A stretch of DNA of 64,000 nucleotides, from contig JAKAJC010000001.1 in assembly GCA_021814005.1 (NCBI GenBank), positions 69,379-133,378 of the forward strand, written 5' to 3'. Both the position numbers and the translations under genes were made by a program. The notes under the pieces are model-generated. The model was not told the origin of the DNA, made no database searches, and saw only the letters and a list, made by a program, of their open reading frames with translations. The stretch comes from Microcaldota archaeon. GTDB lineage: Archaea; Micrarchaeota; Micrarchaeia; Anstonellales; Anstonellaceae. This document shows positions 8,719-17,823 of the stretch, piece by piece; the stretch's first letter is position 1, and each line of letters begins with the position of its first letter.

Positions 8719-10014
8719 CTAAGTGCCCTCTTTCCACTCTTCTGCATAGGCAAGCTGCTCTTTGGTGGGCTTGTCCAGCACCACGCCGCGGGTGGCCAGA
8801 ATGCGGGCGGCGACAGAATCGTCAACTTCGCGCGGCACATCCATTACCCCTGCAGCCATTTGCCTGCCCTTGCTCTTGGCAACCAGCTCGCAGCAAAGGG
8901 CTTGAATGGCAAAAGAACCGTCCATGATTTCCATTGGGTGGCCCTGCCCTGAGGGCCGCGCCAAATTCACAAGGCGGCCTTCGGAAAGAAGATAGAGGGT
9001 TTTGCCGCTCTTGAGGTGGTAGGCGGTGATGTTGTCTTTCACCTCTTCCACCTTTTTGCTCATGGCGCGCAGGCCCGGCTCGTCAATTTCCACATTAAAG
9101 TGCCCTGCGTTGCACAAAATCGCGCCGTCTTTCATCAATTCGAAGTGTTCTTTTCTTATCACATTCTTGTTTCCTGTTACTGTAAGGAAAATGTCGCCAA
9201 CTGCCGCAGCTTCCTTGTGATTCATCACGCGGTAGCCTTCGTAGAGGGCGCAGAGGGCTCGATTTTGCCCTGATTCGTGCGGGCCGAGGGTGCCCTCCAC
9301 CTCAACCACGCCAACCTGCGCGCCAAGCCCCTTGAAGCGCGAGGCAGCGCCGCGGCCGCACCAGCCATAACCATAAACCACAGCCATTTTGCCGGCCAGA
9401 ATAGTGTTGGTGGCCTTCATTATGGCCTCAATGGCGCTTTGGGCTGTGCCGAACTGGTTGTCCAAAAGATATTTGGAATGCGCATTGTTCACAGCATAGA
9501 CCGGCAGCTTGAGGGCGTTGTCTTTTTGCATGGCTTTGAGGCGCACAATGCCGGTTGTGGTCTCTTCGCACGCGCCGATGATTTCTTTCAATTGCTCAGG
9601 GCGCTTCTCATGCAGGCGCATCATCAGGTCACAGCCGTCATCAATTACGATGTTGGGGTGGCCGTCCAGCACCTGGTCAAGGCACCAGTAGTATTCCTCC
9701 GTAGTCTGGCCTGCCCATGCAAACACTTCCAGTTTGCCGGGTGATTCTTCGGCCAATGCGGCCACGGTGGCGTCATCGGTGGTGTTGGGATTGCAGGAGG
9801 AGCCATAGACTGTTGCGCCGCCGTCGCGCAAAGTGCGGAGCAGAATGCCTGTCTTCTTTTCCAAATGAAGAGCAATTCCGATTTTGAGGCCTTTGAATGG
9901 CTGTGTTTTTTTGAATTCCTTGCGAATGTCGCTCAAAACCGGCATGTGGGCTTCGGCCCATGCCAATTCCTGCCGGCCTTTTGCCGCCAACTCGGGGTGC
10001 TTGATTTTGCTCAT
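8719..10014 (-). CDS. ahcY: Adenosylhomocysteinase
   Basis: MSKIKHPELAAKGRQELAWAEAHMPVL; VVYGYGWCGRG NAD-binding motif; CNAGHFNVEID. Confidence 0.95.
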   Translation of the reverse strand: MSKIKHPELAAKGRQELAWAEAHMPVLSDIRKEFKKTQPFKGLKIGIALHLEKKTGILLRTLRDGGATVYGSSCNPNTTDDATVAALAEESPGKLEVFAWAGQTTEEYYWCLDQVLDGHPNIVIDDGCDLMMRLHEKRPEQLKEIIGACEETTTGIVRLKAMQKDNALKLPVYAVNNAHSKYLLDNQFGTAQSAIEAIMKATNTILAGKMAVVYGYGWCGRGAASRFKGLGAQVGVVEVEGTLGPHESGQNRALCALYEGYRVMNHKEAAAVGDIFLTVTGNKNVIRKEHFELMKDGAILCNAGHFNVEIDEPGLRAMSKKVEEVKDNITAYHLKSGKTLYLLSEGRLVNLARPSGQGHPMEIMDGSFAIQALCCELVAKSKGRQMAAGVMDVPREVDDSVAARILATRGVVLDKPTKEQLAYAEEWKEGT

Positions 10015-10076
10015 AAGAATCAACGTAGTGGGATTGGAAGTATAGGTATAAAATCCCGCGTGGGCCAAGCAAACCT

Positions 10077-11048
10077 ATGGCTGATTCGCGTTCTTTGGAG
10101 CTCTTTTCACTTGGCACACCGGTTATGGACGGCTTTGCGCAGGTTGGAGCCGAATTCCTGACTTCCCACAAGCTGGCTCTTGGTTCAAGCAATTTCATGG
10201 ACAGCGCGCGGCTGGCGCAACTGGAAAAAGATGTCGGCCCCCGCATCCGCTCCTGGGACCCGGGCGACAACGGCCGCAATGTGTGCGAATCATTTGCCCG
10301 TTTGCAGCAAAACAACAAACAAAAAAATGTCGGCGTTGCTTATGCGGGAAGCATCGGAACAGATGATGTTGGCTCGCGCTTTGTGGACAATCTGCGCATG
10401 CACGGCATTGTTCCCCTTATGCAGCACATTAACGGCGCTTCGGGCAGAATTCTTGCATTTGTCACGCCCGAAGGCCAGCGTACGTTTGCTGTTTCTCTTG
10501 GGGTGAGCGAGCAGTATAGGATGCCCGCCGAACTGCCCAAGGCAAAATATTTCTTTATCACCTCGATTACGGCGCTTACGCCTGGGCCCATTTCGCATGT
10601 GACATGGATGATGATTGACCAGATGAGGCGTGCCGGCTCCAAAATAGCAATTGCATTTGAATCCCCAGCCATGCTCGAGAAAAGCAGAAGCAGGGCTTTG
10701 GAATTGGCTGCGAAAGCTGATGTTTTGTTTCTAAATGAAGAGGAAATGAAGGCGGTTGGAACTGATGAAGCTGGAGTTGCCAAACTTGCGCCTCTTGTTT
10801 ATCTCAAAAAAGGGGCGGATGGCTCGATTGTATTTTCAGCAGGCTCCAAACTGGCTGAAATTGCGGCCCATCCGGCCAAAAAGCTTGTTGACACCACCGG
10901 CGCAGGCGACAATTTCGCCGCCGGCGTGCTTTGGGGCCTTGCGCACGGCAAAGATGAAGCAGCGGCCGGCAGGATAGGGGCGAAATTAGGGGCTGCCGCT
11001 GTTTCGAAATTCGGTGCAAGTTTGCCGCTTGATTTTAGGCTTGAATGA
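10077..11048 (+). CDS. PfkB family carbohydrate/nucleoside kinase
   Basis: DTTGAGDNFAAGVLWGL C-terminal PfkB signature. Confidence 0.9.
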   Translation: MADSRSLELFSLGTPVMDGFAQVGAEFLTSHKLALGSSNFMDSARLAQLEKDVGPRIRSWDPGDNGRNVCESFARLQQNNKQKNVGVAYAGSIGTDDVGSRFVDNLRMHGIVPLMQHINGASGRILAFVTPEGQRTFAVSLGVSEQYRMPAELPKAKYFFITSITALTPGPISHVTWMMIDQMRRAGSKIAIAFESPAMLEKSRSRALELAAKADVLFLNEEEMKAVGTDEAGVAKLAPLVYLKKGADGSIVFSAGSKLAEIAAHPAKKLVDTTGAGDNFAAGVLWGLAHGKDEAAAGRIGAKLGAAAVSKFGASLPLDFRLE

Positions 11049-11148
11049 AGCTATAGAAACGATTATGGGGGCAGAACAAGAAGATCTACGAGAATTGGTT
11101 GAAAAAGATGACGTTCGGACGGGTCAATGACCACTAAGGTGGGTATTT

Positions 11149-12177
11149 GTGGAAGATATAAAGCATAAAAAACAGAATTTAGAAGAGAGAATATGCTCTG
11201 AGCTGGGAGGCGCGAAAAGAATTATCAGGGTAAAAGGCCGAATGAGAAGATTCTACGACTACTATTCTTGTTGCCGATTTCTTCCAGATAGGAACAAGAA
11301 GGATGAACGACTTATATTGACTAAAAGAGATGAGAAGTTACTTTTTCTTAAGCTACTTCTCGATAGAGCGATTGTTTATGATGAGCAAATTGTTGGTCCG
11401 AATTATCCATTCCCTTTCGACACCGAGATGCATGTGAAAAGATTTGTAACTAGTATGGTGTGGCCTGAAGCAGAAGCAAAGAAACTCCTTGCTAACATTG
11501 ATTCGGATTGGAAAGTGTATTTCTCTTACTCAGGAGGGGGCTTTCCCCACGATTATCATATAAGCATCGAAACTGGAAACGAAAGGCAGTATGAGGATAA
11601 AACTGATAGAGAAATGAACGCTAAGATTATCTGGGTCCTTTCGAACAGCAACAGATGCAAATCACTCAAGAATTTTCTCTTAAGAGACATAAGTGGACTT
11701 TTCGTCATCGCTCATGGTGATGGTGGGGGTGTAGATTACGATTCTACGCGGTATTTAGACAACTACATTTTATCTACAAAAGACCAGATATTTTTAGGAA
11801 AATTAGAATATCCTCGACAGGAGATGCTAAAACCAGGGGTGTATAAAATAACTGGGAAGGTTGTTCCAACCCAAAGATTTCTTGGTGGAGCGATAATCAA
11901 GATATTGATAAAACATGCTAAATGCGTCAGAGTTCTCAAGACCACACACTTGACCAATACTTTGCGTCCAAATTTGAAAGCGGTTGAACAGTATGACAGC
12001 GGCATTAAGGACAGAATCACATTCATCGCAGATAAAGTAGAAGGAGTATGGACGCATTTCAGTTGGACAACAACGAACGTGGTCGTGTCATTAATAATCG
12101 TTCTTTTGGCTCTGAACGGGCTAGTCTCCTTGCTTCTGCAATTAATCTCTATGATTATGCAGCTGCCAAGAGCTTAG
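11149..12177 (+). CDS. Hypothetical protein with C-terminal TM segment(s)
   Basis: GTG-initiated ORF; AT-rich compared with neighbours; C-terminal hydrophobic stretch. Confidence 0.6.
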   Translation: MEDIKHKKQNLEERICSELGGAKRIIRVKGRMRRFYDYYSCCRFLPDRNKKDERLILTKRDEKLLFLKLLLDRAIVYDEQIVGPNYPFPFDTEMHVKRFVTSMVWPEAEAKKLLANIDSDWKVYFSYSGGGFPHDYHISIETGNERQYEDKTDREMNAKIIWVLSNSNRCKSLKNFLLRDISGLFVIAHGDGGGVDYDSTRYLDNYILSTKDQIFLGKLEYPRQEMLKPGVYKITGKVVPTQRFLGGAIIKILIKHAKCVRVLKTTHLTNTLRPNLKAVEQYDSGIKDRITFIADKVEGVWTHFSWTTTNVVVSLIIVLLALNGLVSLLLQLISMIMQLPRA

Positions 12178-12290
12178 ATATCACTCGGATTGGCGCACAT
12201 AATTCATTTGTCAGTCGCAGCGTTCGTTTGTTAAAAGTAGATAACAGCGATGATGCGCGATTAATAAACTTAGTTTTTCATAAATAGCTC

Positions 12291-12375
12291 GCCGAGGTCG
12301 CATAATCCGGTAGTGCGTCAGTCTTGAAAACTGATCCCTTCACTGGGATTATGGGTTCAAATCCCATCCTCGGCG
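12291..12375 (+). tRNA. tRNA-Ser(TGA)
   Basis: GCCGAGG...CCTCGGC-G; anticodon loop CTTGAAA; long variable arm TCCCTTCACTGGGAT. Confidence 0.92.
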
Positions 12376-12401
12376 TTTTACGATTGATCTATCGAGGTTC
12401 T

Positions 12402-13259
12402 TTATTTTCTTAGATTGGACACTCTCTCTGTCGCTTGGTTGAAATAAAGGAAGACAGTGAGCGGTATTCTTCCAATCGATGTGAGTTTTAACGAAAGGCT
12501 AGGAGGGATACAAAGGATTCCAAACCCGTTTACGGAATAGTCAATCTCTGTTCTTGTTCGGGAATAATTCCCTAAATTTTTTGTGGCTATCGAAACAATC
12601 TTCTCGATTTTTTCCACTGTTTTTTTGTTCAGTTTTTTTGTCTTCAAAGCTATAAGCCCATCAAAATCATTACTTTGGATAATCTCGTCAATCGTACAGA
12701 TTTCACTCTCATTAAGCGTTGAAGTAAGACGGTTGCTAATTGCCCCTAACTGCTCAACGAGAAAAGCAAGATATCTGATAGGGGCAACATATTCGAGGCT
12801 CCCGTCTGCGGCATAGTCAATTTCCCCCCTAAAACATTCTAGGTGTTTCTTTTCAAAAAAGCGACTGAACCACTTCGAATCAAGAATCAAACCTACTGCT
12901 TTGAGTTCAGACTCAGTTAACTCTTTTTTTGTTGAATGCTGAGTGCTAGCTCTATTCTTAAGCGATTCTTGCATGAACTCCATAAAGGGTTTGAAATTTG
13001 CTTTCCAATATTTTTTTCTTAAATCGTCTCCAGTATCTCTCATTTCCATACGGTCTTTCCTAACTTGTTCGATATAGTTACTTCCAACTAGTTGGTCAAT
13101 TGCACGATTTATGTTTGAAAGTTGAACTTTCCCTCCATAAATTTCTTTTGAAAGGTCTGAAACAGTTCTCGGTTTTTGTAGTAATAGGAAATATACTTTG
13201 GAGACAACGCTCCCGTCTTTGAGGATTCCGTAAGAGTCATATATCATATTCTCCCTCAC
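12402..13259 (-). CDS. Hypothetical protein with N-terminal winged-helix-like domain
   Basis: KVYFLLLQKPRTVSDLSKEIYGGKVQLSNINRAIDQLVGSNYIEQV resembles a wHTH; AT-rich gene. Confidence 0.6.
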   Translation of the reverse strand: MRENMIYDSYGILKDGSVVSKVYFLLLQKPRTVSDLSKEIYGGKVQLSNINRAIDQLVGSNYIEQVRKDRMEMRDTGDDLRKKYWKANFKPFMEFMQESLKNRASTQHSTKKELTESELKAVGLILDSKWFSRFFEKKHLECFRGEIDYAADGSLEYVAPIRYLAFLVEQLGAISNRLTSTLNESEICTIDEIIQSNDFDGLIALKTKKLNKKTVEKIEKIVSIATKNLGNYSRTRTEIDYSVNGFGILCIPPSLSLKLTSIGRIPLTVFLYFNQATERVSNLRK

Positions 13260-13267
13260 ACGTTACA

Positions 13268-13301
13268 TATGTGTTATTTGGTAGTATATGTATAACACAT
13301 A
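13268..13301. promoter_or_regulatory. Inverted repeat in the promoter of the wHTH gene (putative operator)
   Basis: TATGTGTTAT (13268-13277)...ATAACACATA (13292-13301), perfect 10-bp arms. Confidence 0.55.
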
Positions 13302-13336
13302 GTTATATACTTAAGCCTTGACCGGTTGAATAGTAC

Positions 13337-13409
13337 GTCCTCGCAGCGCGAACTGGAACGAGCCGGGTGAGCGAAACCCGAGGTACGGGTTCAAATCCCG
13401 TCGAGGACA
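13337..13409 (+). tRNA. Degenerate tRNA-like gene, closest to tRNA-Arg(GCG)
   Basis: Perfect acceptor GTCCTCG/CGAGGAC and T-arm ACGGG TTCAAAT CCCGT; anticodon arm CGGGT-GAGCGAA-ACCCG lacks U33, and position 8 is C. Confidence 0.5.
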
Positions 13410-13466
13410 CATGTTTACGCAAGTTTCCGCTCCGGACCCAACTAAACCATTTTTTTGAGCCTTGTT

Positions 13467-13823
13467 CTATCTGGTTCTAATCAGTTCGCACTGCGGCGTA
13501 AGTTCGACAAATCTGTCCGCCTTCCCGTCCGCATAGAGCGAGCACTGGTTTGCCGGCTCATCATCAATTGCTTCTCTCGGGCTGTGCGCGATGTCGCAAA
13601 CCCAGCGCGGCTCGTCGGGAATGGGGTTGAGAAGGCAGGGGCCCGCGTCAAGATTCTGGCCTAGAGCAAGGGCGGAGCGGCAGGCCTTGACGCAGGTGTC
13701 TGTTGGAGAAGAGACGCGCGTGAGGGAAAGGTTCGGGTTCGGCTCGGCGGGCCCCAACTGCAGGCAGCCCATGGACAGAAATAAGCAGACTGCCAGAACA
13801 GAGGCAAAACGCGCAAGAGCCAT
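13467..13823 (-). CDS. Small secreted or lipoprotein-like Cys-containing protein
   Basis: N-terminal hydrophobic signal with LSMGC lipobox-like motif; upstream AGGTGAAGCAATG. Confidence 0.6.
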   Translation of the reverse strand: MALARFASVLAVCLFLSMGCLQLGPAEPNPNLSLTRVSSPTDTCVKACRSALALGQNLDAGPCLLNPIPDEPRWVCDIAHSPREAIDDEPANQCSLYADGKADRFVELTPQCELIRTR

Positions 13824-13831
13824 TGCTTCAC

Positions 13832-14173
13832 CTATCTGCGCCCGTATAATTGGTGCATGCGCTGAATCGGGGTCAGAAAACGCGTTTTTGGCCGGCTGAA
13901 CTCGCCCAGCTCGGTTGCAGAATCAACAAGCGGCTGCTCTTCAATCGGGCGGGAAGCGGTGTCCGGTGGCAGCGGCTGGACTTCCTCCTGAATCGACTGG
14001 CGGTTCAAATCCTGCAGAAAATGGCGGATTGAAAAGTTGGCCACAACCGGTTCGGAAACAAACTCTTCGCCAAAATTTTCGGTTTCTTCGGGGGAATTCG
14101 AGACTAAAGAGTGGCGCATGGGCGCGGAGTCAACGATGTGAATGCCCTTTTGATAAAAGTTCAATATTTCCAC
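13832..14173 (-). CDS. Hypothetical protein
   Basis: ORF fills the gap between the lipoprotein gene and tRNA-Asp. Confidence 0.4.
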   Translation of the reverse strand: MEILNFYQKGIHIVDSAPMRHSLVSNSPEETENFGEEFVSEPVVANFSIRHFLQDLNRQSIQEEVQPLPPDTASRPIEEQPLVDSATELGEFSRPKTRFLTPIQRMHQLYGRR

Positions 14174-14233
14174 AGTTATAATAGGTGGGGAAAGTGTATA
14201 AGGATAACGGAAAAAGTAGGGAGAAAAAATATC

Positions 14234-14256
14234 GGGGGAGGGCGCTTCCCTCCCCC
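14234..14256. repeat. 9-bp homopurine/homopyrimidine hairpin downstream of tRNA-Asp
   Basis: GGGGGAGGG-CGCTT-CCCTCCCCC. Confidence 0.6.
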
Positions 14257-14269
14257 ATTGCAGCCAGTT

Positions 14270-14342
14270 CGCCTTGGCTGGGATTCGAACCCAGGTTACC
14301 GCCGTGACAGGGCAGAGTGCTAGACCACTACACTACCAAGGC
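14270..14342 (-). tRNA. tRNA-Asp(GTC)
   Basis: GCCTTGG...CCAAGGC-G; anticodon loop CTGTCAC. Confidence 0.93.
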
Positions 14343-14390
14343 ATTTGATACACTGACTGCTTATGTGACATAGATACAAGCCGTAATTTT

Positions 14391-15122
14391 TTAAACACGC
14401 CGCCGGACGCGGGAGGATGAAAAAGCACGGGATTTGGCAGTCTTTTGCCCTGACGCGCGAAATGCGGTTTTGAGCAAATCAAATGATGTCGAGACAAATC
14501 CGGTTTTTGTGCTGCCCGAATCGCGCGGCAGGAAGCGTATGTCAACCTCTTTTATGCGCGCTCTGGCCGCCTGCGCCTGCTTTATGAGCTGCACGTCAAG
14601 GCCCCAGTGCTTTTCTGTGAGATGGAGATGCGGAAGAAGAGAGGCGCGGAAAGCCTTCATGCCGCTCTGCGGGTCAGACACGCCCAGATGAAGCATGCGG
14701 TCTGAAACAACTCCTGAGAAAACCTTGGAAAATACGCGGCGGGCGGAATCGTCGGCCCACACAAGACGGCGGCGGCTGACAGCCAAATCGGCCCCGTGCT
14801 CAACAGCACTTGTTAATTTCGGCAAATCTTCTGGCAAATACTGCAAATCTCCGTCCATGTAGGCAATGAATCTGCCTTTGGCGCGCGCGATGGCGAGGCG
14901 GATGGCGAGCCCCTTGCCTCTTGGAGCCTCGAGAAAGTAAAGGCGGGGATGAACGCGGGAACATTCCAGAAACACGTCGCGGGTGTGGTCTGTGCTGCCG
15001 CCGTCGGCCACAATCACCTCGGAGCGCGAGGCCAGAGGAAGCTCGTAGATGCGGTTCAGCAAACGCTCAAGCGAGCCGGCCTCGTTGAACACGGGAATGA
15101 TGATGGTCCAGTCGGTTTTCAT
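14391..15122 (-). CDS. Family 2 glycosyltransferase (dolichyl-phosphate mannosyltransferase-like)
   Basis: WTIIIPVFNEAGSL...VADGGSTDHT...YMDGDLQYLPEDLP. Confidence 0.88.
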   Translation of the reverse strand: MKTDWTIIIPVFNEAGSLERLLNRIYELPLASRSEVIVADGGSTDHTRDVFLECSRVHPRLYFLEAPRGKGLAIRLAIARAKGRFIAYMDGDLQYLPEDLPKLTSAVEHGADLAVSRRRLVWADDSARRVFSKVFSGVVSDRMLHLGVSDPQSGMKAFRASLLPHLHLTEKHWGLDVQLIKQAQAARARIKEVDIRFLPRDSGSTKTGFVSTSFDLLKTAFRASGQKTAKSRAFSSSRVRRRV

Positions 15123-15153
15123 GCGCGGCCCCGTATGATTTGAGAAGAAAAAA

Positions 15154-15285
15154 TCCCGCGAGTGTGATTTGAACACACAACATCCTGATATCTGCCAGAC
15201 AAATCTCTGCCAGACTTGGATTGCAACACAATCGTTGCGGCGCACTTCTACAGCCAGGCGCTCTACCAAGTTGAGCTATCGCGGG
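15154..15285 (-). tRNA. tRNA-Tyr(GTA) with an intron of about 58 nt after position 37
   Basis: CCCGCGA...TCGCGGG-A with archaeal C1:G72; D-arm and T-arm intact; anticodon loop CTGTAG interrupted by an insertion. Confidence 0.88.
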
Positions 15286-15371
15286 TGCTAAGATAGGGGT
15301 CGGAAGGCTATTTAATATTGCGTCGGGGGCGTCAAAAAGAAAAAATCGGCTGAAAAGGCACAACAGACGGA

Positions 15372-16625
15372 TTAGAACGGCAGAAGCGACGGCTTTTTCT
15401 TGGCGTCAGGCGAATGCACAAGCGCAAGGCGGCCGGAGCGCGAGAGGCGGTAGAACACGAACTTCTTGCCCGGAGTTGAAATGCGCTCCACAAGGCCGGA
15501 GGCGCACAAATCGTCAAGCTGTTCAACAACAGTGGATTTGCTTTTCTTCAGCCTGATTGCGATGTCGGTCGGAATGCGCTCGGTGTCTGCCAACTGTTCC
15601 ATCAGCGCAATGCGCGTTGTGGAGAGATAGACGGGCGGCACCGGCTCGGCTTCAGGAGCGGGCGCGCTCGGCGTCTGGAATGGGCCGAGCACAGAGGGCT
15701 GGCGGTAGTAGAACGCCATGACGCCCATGAAGAATGCGCCAAGCGCGGCCACTATGGCCGGAGCCATCCACCACGGCCAGCTTGCGCCCGATGGTTGGGA
15801 AGACTGGGCGGACTGGAATGACGGCGGAGTTGAAGTAAGCTCGCCGCCGGTTTTTGCATTTGCATAAGTTGAGGTTGAGGGGGAGGATGAGTCGGAAGCC
15901 GGAGACTTGGGAGGAGGCGAGGTGGGGGGAACCGCGTCAGGTGAAATTGTTGGAACGATTTCGCCTGAAGGCAAAGCCGGAGGGGTTGAAGTTATGGTGA
16001 CAATTGGCGCCGGAAGCTGGCCAACCGGCTCGTTGGACGGAGGCAACTGGCCTGATGCCGGAGGGGGCGAAGTCACGATAAGGATGTTTGGAGTCGCGCC
16101 AATCTGCGAGCCGTTGCCGACTACGGTCGTGCTGTAAGCGTCGCCGGCAGCAAACGGCAAGGCAGTCGGGGATTGAAGAGGCGTTGTGAAGCCGGCATCT
16201 GCGTATTCAACAGAGCAGTTTCTTGCCGTGCCGAAAATTTCAATCCATTCGGCAGAAGGAGAAATGCCGATTGCGGTTTTTCCAACTTTCAAATCAATGC
16301 TCTTGCCGTCGGATGCGCGCGTGAGAGTGAGATTTTGGTTCGGGCAGATGGAAACCGAGCCGCGGGGGCCCATGCTCTGGTTGTTTTCATCAAATATTGT
16401 CAGAAACGCGGGATGTTCGTTTTGACAAGCGGCCGAAGCTACGCCGATGCCCTCCAGATGCACTGTCCAGTTGTCAATCTTTACCTGCTCCTGCCATGGC
16501 AGAACGCTCCAGCCCGGGAAAGAGCAGAAACCGTCCTCGGCCTGATAAATCGCAGGCTGCGCGGAGTACACGTTGAGCGTGAAAAGGCTCAGCAATACAA
16601 TGGCCAGCATGCAGCGCGAATACAT
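15372..16625 (-). CDS. Signal-peptide membrane protein: exported N-terminus, Pro/Ser/Thr linker, TM helix, cytoplasmic wHTH
   Basis: MYSRCMLAIVLLSLFTLNVYSA; PPPASGQLPPS linker; WPWWMAPAIVAALGAFFMGVMAFYY; ALMEQLADTERIPTDIAIRLKKSKSTVVEQLDDLCASGLVERI. Confidence 0.75.
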   Translation of the reverse strand: MYSRCMLAIVLLSLFTLNVYSAQPAIYQAEDGFCSFPGWSVLPWQEQVKIDNWTVHLEGIGVASAACQNEHPAFLTIFDENNQSMGPRGSVSICPNQNLTLTRASDGKSIDLKVGKTAIGISPSAEWIEIFGTARNCSVEYADAGFTTPLQSPTALPFAAGDAYSTTVVGNGSQIGATPNILIVTSPPPASGQLPPSNEPVGQLPAPIVTITSTPPALPSGEIVPTISPDAVPPTSPPPKSPASDSSSPSTSTYANAKTGGELTSTPPSFQSAQSSQPSGASWPWWMAPAIVAALGAFFMGVMAFYYRQPSVLGPFQTPSAPAPEAEPVPPVYLSTTRIALMEQLADTERIPTDIAIRLKKSKSTVVEQLDDLCASGLVERISTPGKKFVFYRLSRSGRLALVHSPDAKKKPSLLPF

Positions 16626-16719
16626 GGAAATATTGTGAAAAAGAGGGGTTAAATATTGTTCGGTTTTGGTTGGGAAAGAAAGAATAACAAAAAATATCGT
16701 TCGGTTGAACGGCGAAGAA

Positions 16720-17820
16720 TCACTTGGGCTGGTTTTTGCCGGCAATGAAGTCTTCCACCATCTGCCTTGCCACCGGGTCAGCGTACTGCACGGGCGGGTG
16801 CTTCATGAAATAGGCTGACGGGCCTTCCAAATAGCCGCTTGCCCCGCGGTCAAGGGCAATCTGAACGCAGCGCAGCGCGTCCACGGACACGCCGCCCGAG
16901 TTGGCCTTGTCGTCAACTTCCAATCGCAGCTCCACGTTGAACGGAATGTCGGCCCACATGCGCCCTTCTATGCGCATGAATCCCAGCTTCTTGTTGCCAA
17001 GGAAAGGAACGTAGTCTGACGGGCCGATGTGAATGCGGTCTGCATCGAGGGGCTTTCGCAGGTTGCTTTGCACCGACTCGGTCTTGGAAATCTTTTTGGA
17101 TGAAAGGCGGCCGTGCTCCTTCATATTGAGAAAATCTGTGTTGCCGCCCACGTTGAGCTGGTAGGTGCCGTCTATGAGCGCGCCGCGGTCGTCCACAAGT
17201 TTCGCAAGAGTGCGGTGCACGATTGTGGAGCCCACCTGCGCCTTGATGTCGTCGCCCGCAATTGGCAGGCCGGCCTGCTTGAAGCGCTGAGCCCACAGAG
17301 GGTTGGATGCGATGAAGACTGGAAGGCAGTTCACCATGCCGCAGCCGGTGTCGAGCGCCATCTTTGCCCAGTATTCGCACGCCTTTTGGCTGCCGACCGG
17401 CAAATAGCAGAGAAGAATGCGGGTTTGTGTTTCCTCGATGTGGCGGCGGATGTCGCGCGTGAGAACGTCCATGGACTTGTTTTTGACAGGTTTCACCAGA
17501 CCGTGCACGAACGTGCCGATGCCGTCGAGGATGGGCGATTCCTGCACCACCACATTGCTTTTTGGCATGTTCTTGACCCAATTCACGGCGTTGGGCGAGG
17601 CAAAGGTTGCCTTGTGAAGATGGGAGCCCACCTTGTTTTCTGCAACATCAAAAGCTGAGACAAATTCGATGTCGGAGAGCTTGTAGCCGCCCAAAACCGG
17701 GTGCATGAGGCCGGCGGCGCGGTCCACATTGTGGTGGCGGTAGTATTCAAGCCCCTGATAGAGGCCGCTAAAGCAGTTGCCTACGCCGATAACGCCGACT
17801 TTTATCTTGGAACGTGCCAC
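16720..17820 (-). CDS. myo-Inositol-1-phosphate synthase
   Basis: KVGVIGVGNCFSGLYQGL...YLPVGSQKA...LNVGGNTDFLNM...EVDDKANSGG; GTG start placed after GAGGTG SD. Confidence 0.92.
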   Translation of the reverse strand: MARSKIKVGVIGVGNCFSGLYQGLEYYRHHNVDRAAGLMHPVLGGYKLSDIEFVSAFDVAENKVGSHLHKATFASPNAVNWVKNMPKSNVVVQESPILDGIGTFVHGLVKPVKNKSMDVLTRDIRRHIEETQTRILLCYLPVGSQKACEYWAKMALDTGCGMVNCLPVFIASNPLWAQRFKQAGLPIAGDDIKAQVGSTIVHRTLAKLVDDRGALIDGTYQLNVGGNTDFLNMKEHGRLSSKKISKTESVQSNLRKPLDADRIHIGPSDYVPFLGNKKLGFMRIEGRMWADIPFNVELRLEVDDKANSGGVSVDALRCVQIALDRGASGYLEGPSAYFMKHPPVQYADPVARQMVEDFIAGKNQPK

Positions 17821-17823
17821 AAA

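Noticed and set aside
11065-11130. Short ORF MGAEQEDLRELVEKDDVRTGQ* before the 11149 gene
   Set aside because: Too short and without clear signals; may be a frameshifted N-terminus, but cannot be supported.
12048-12287. 79-aa ORF overlapping the end of the 11149-12177 gene
   Set aside because: Out-of-frame overlap; no clear SD; not supportable, although a +1 frameshifted tail cannot be excluded.
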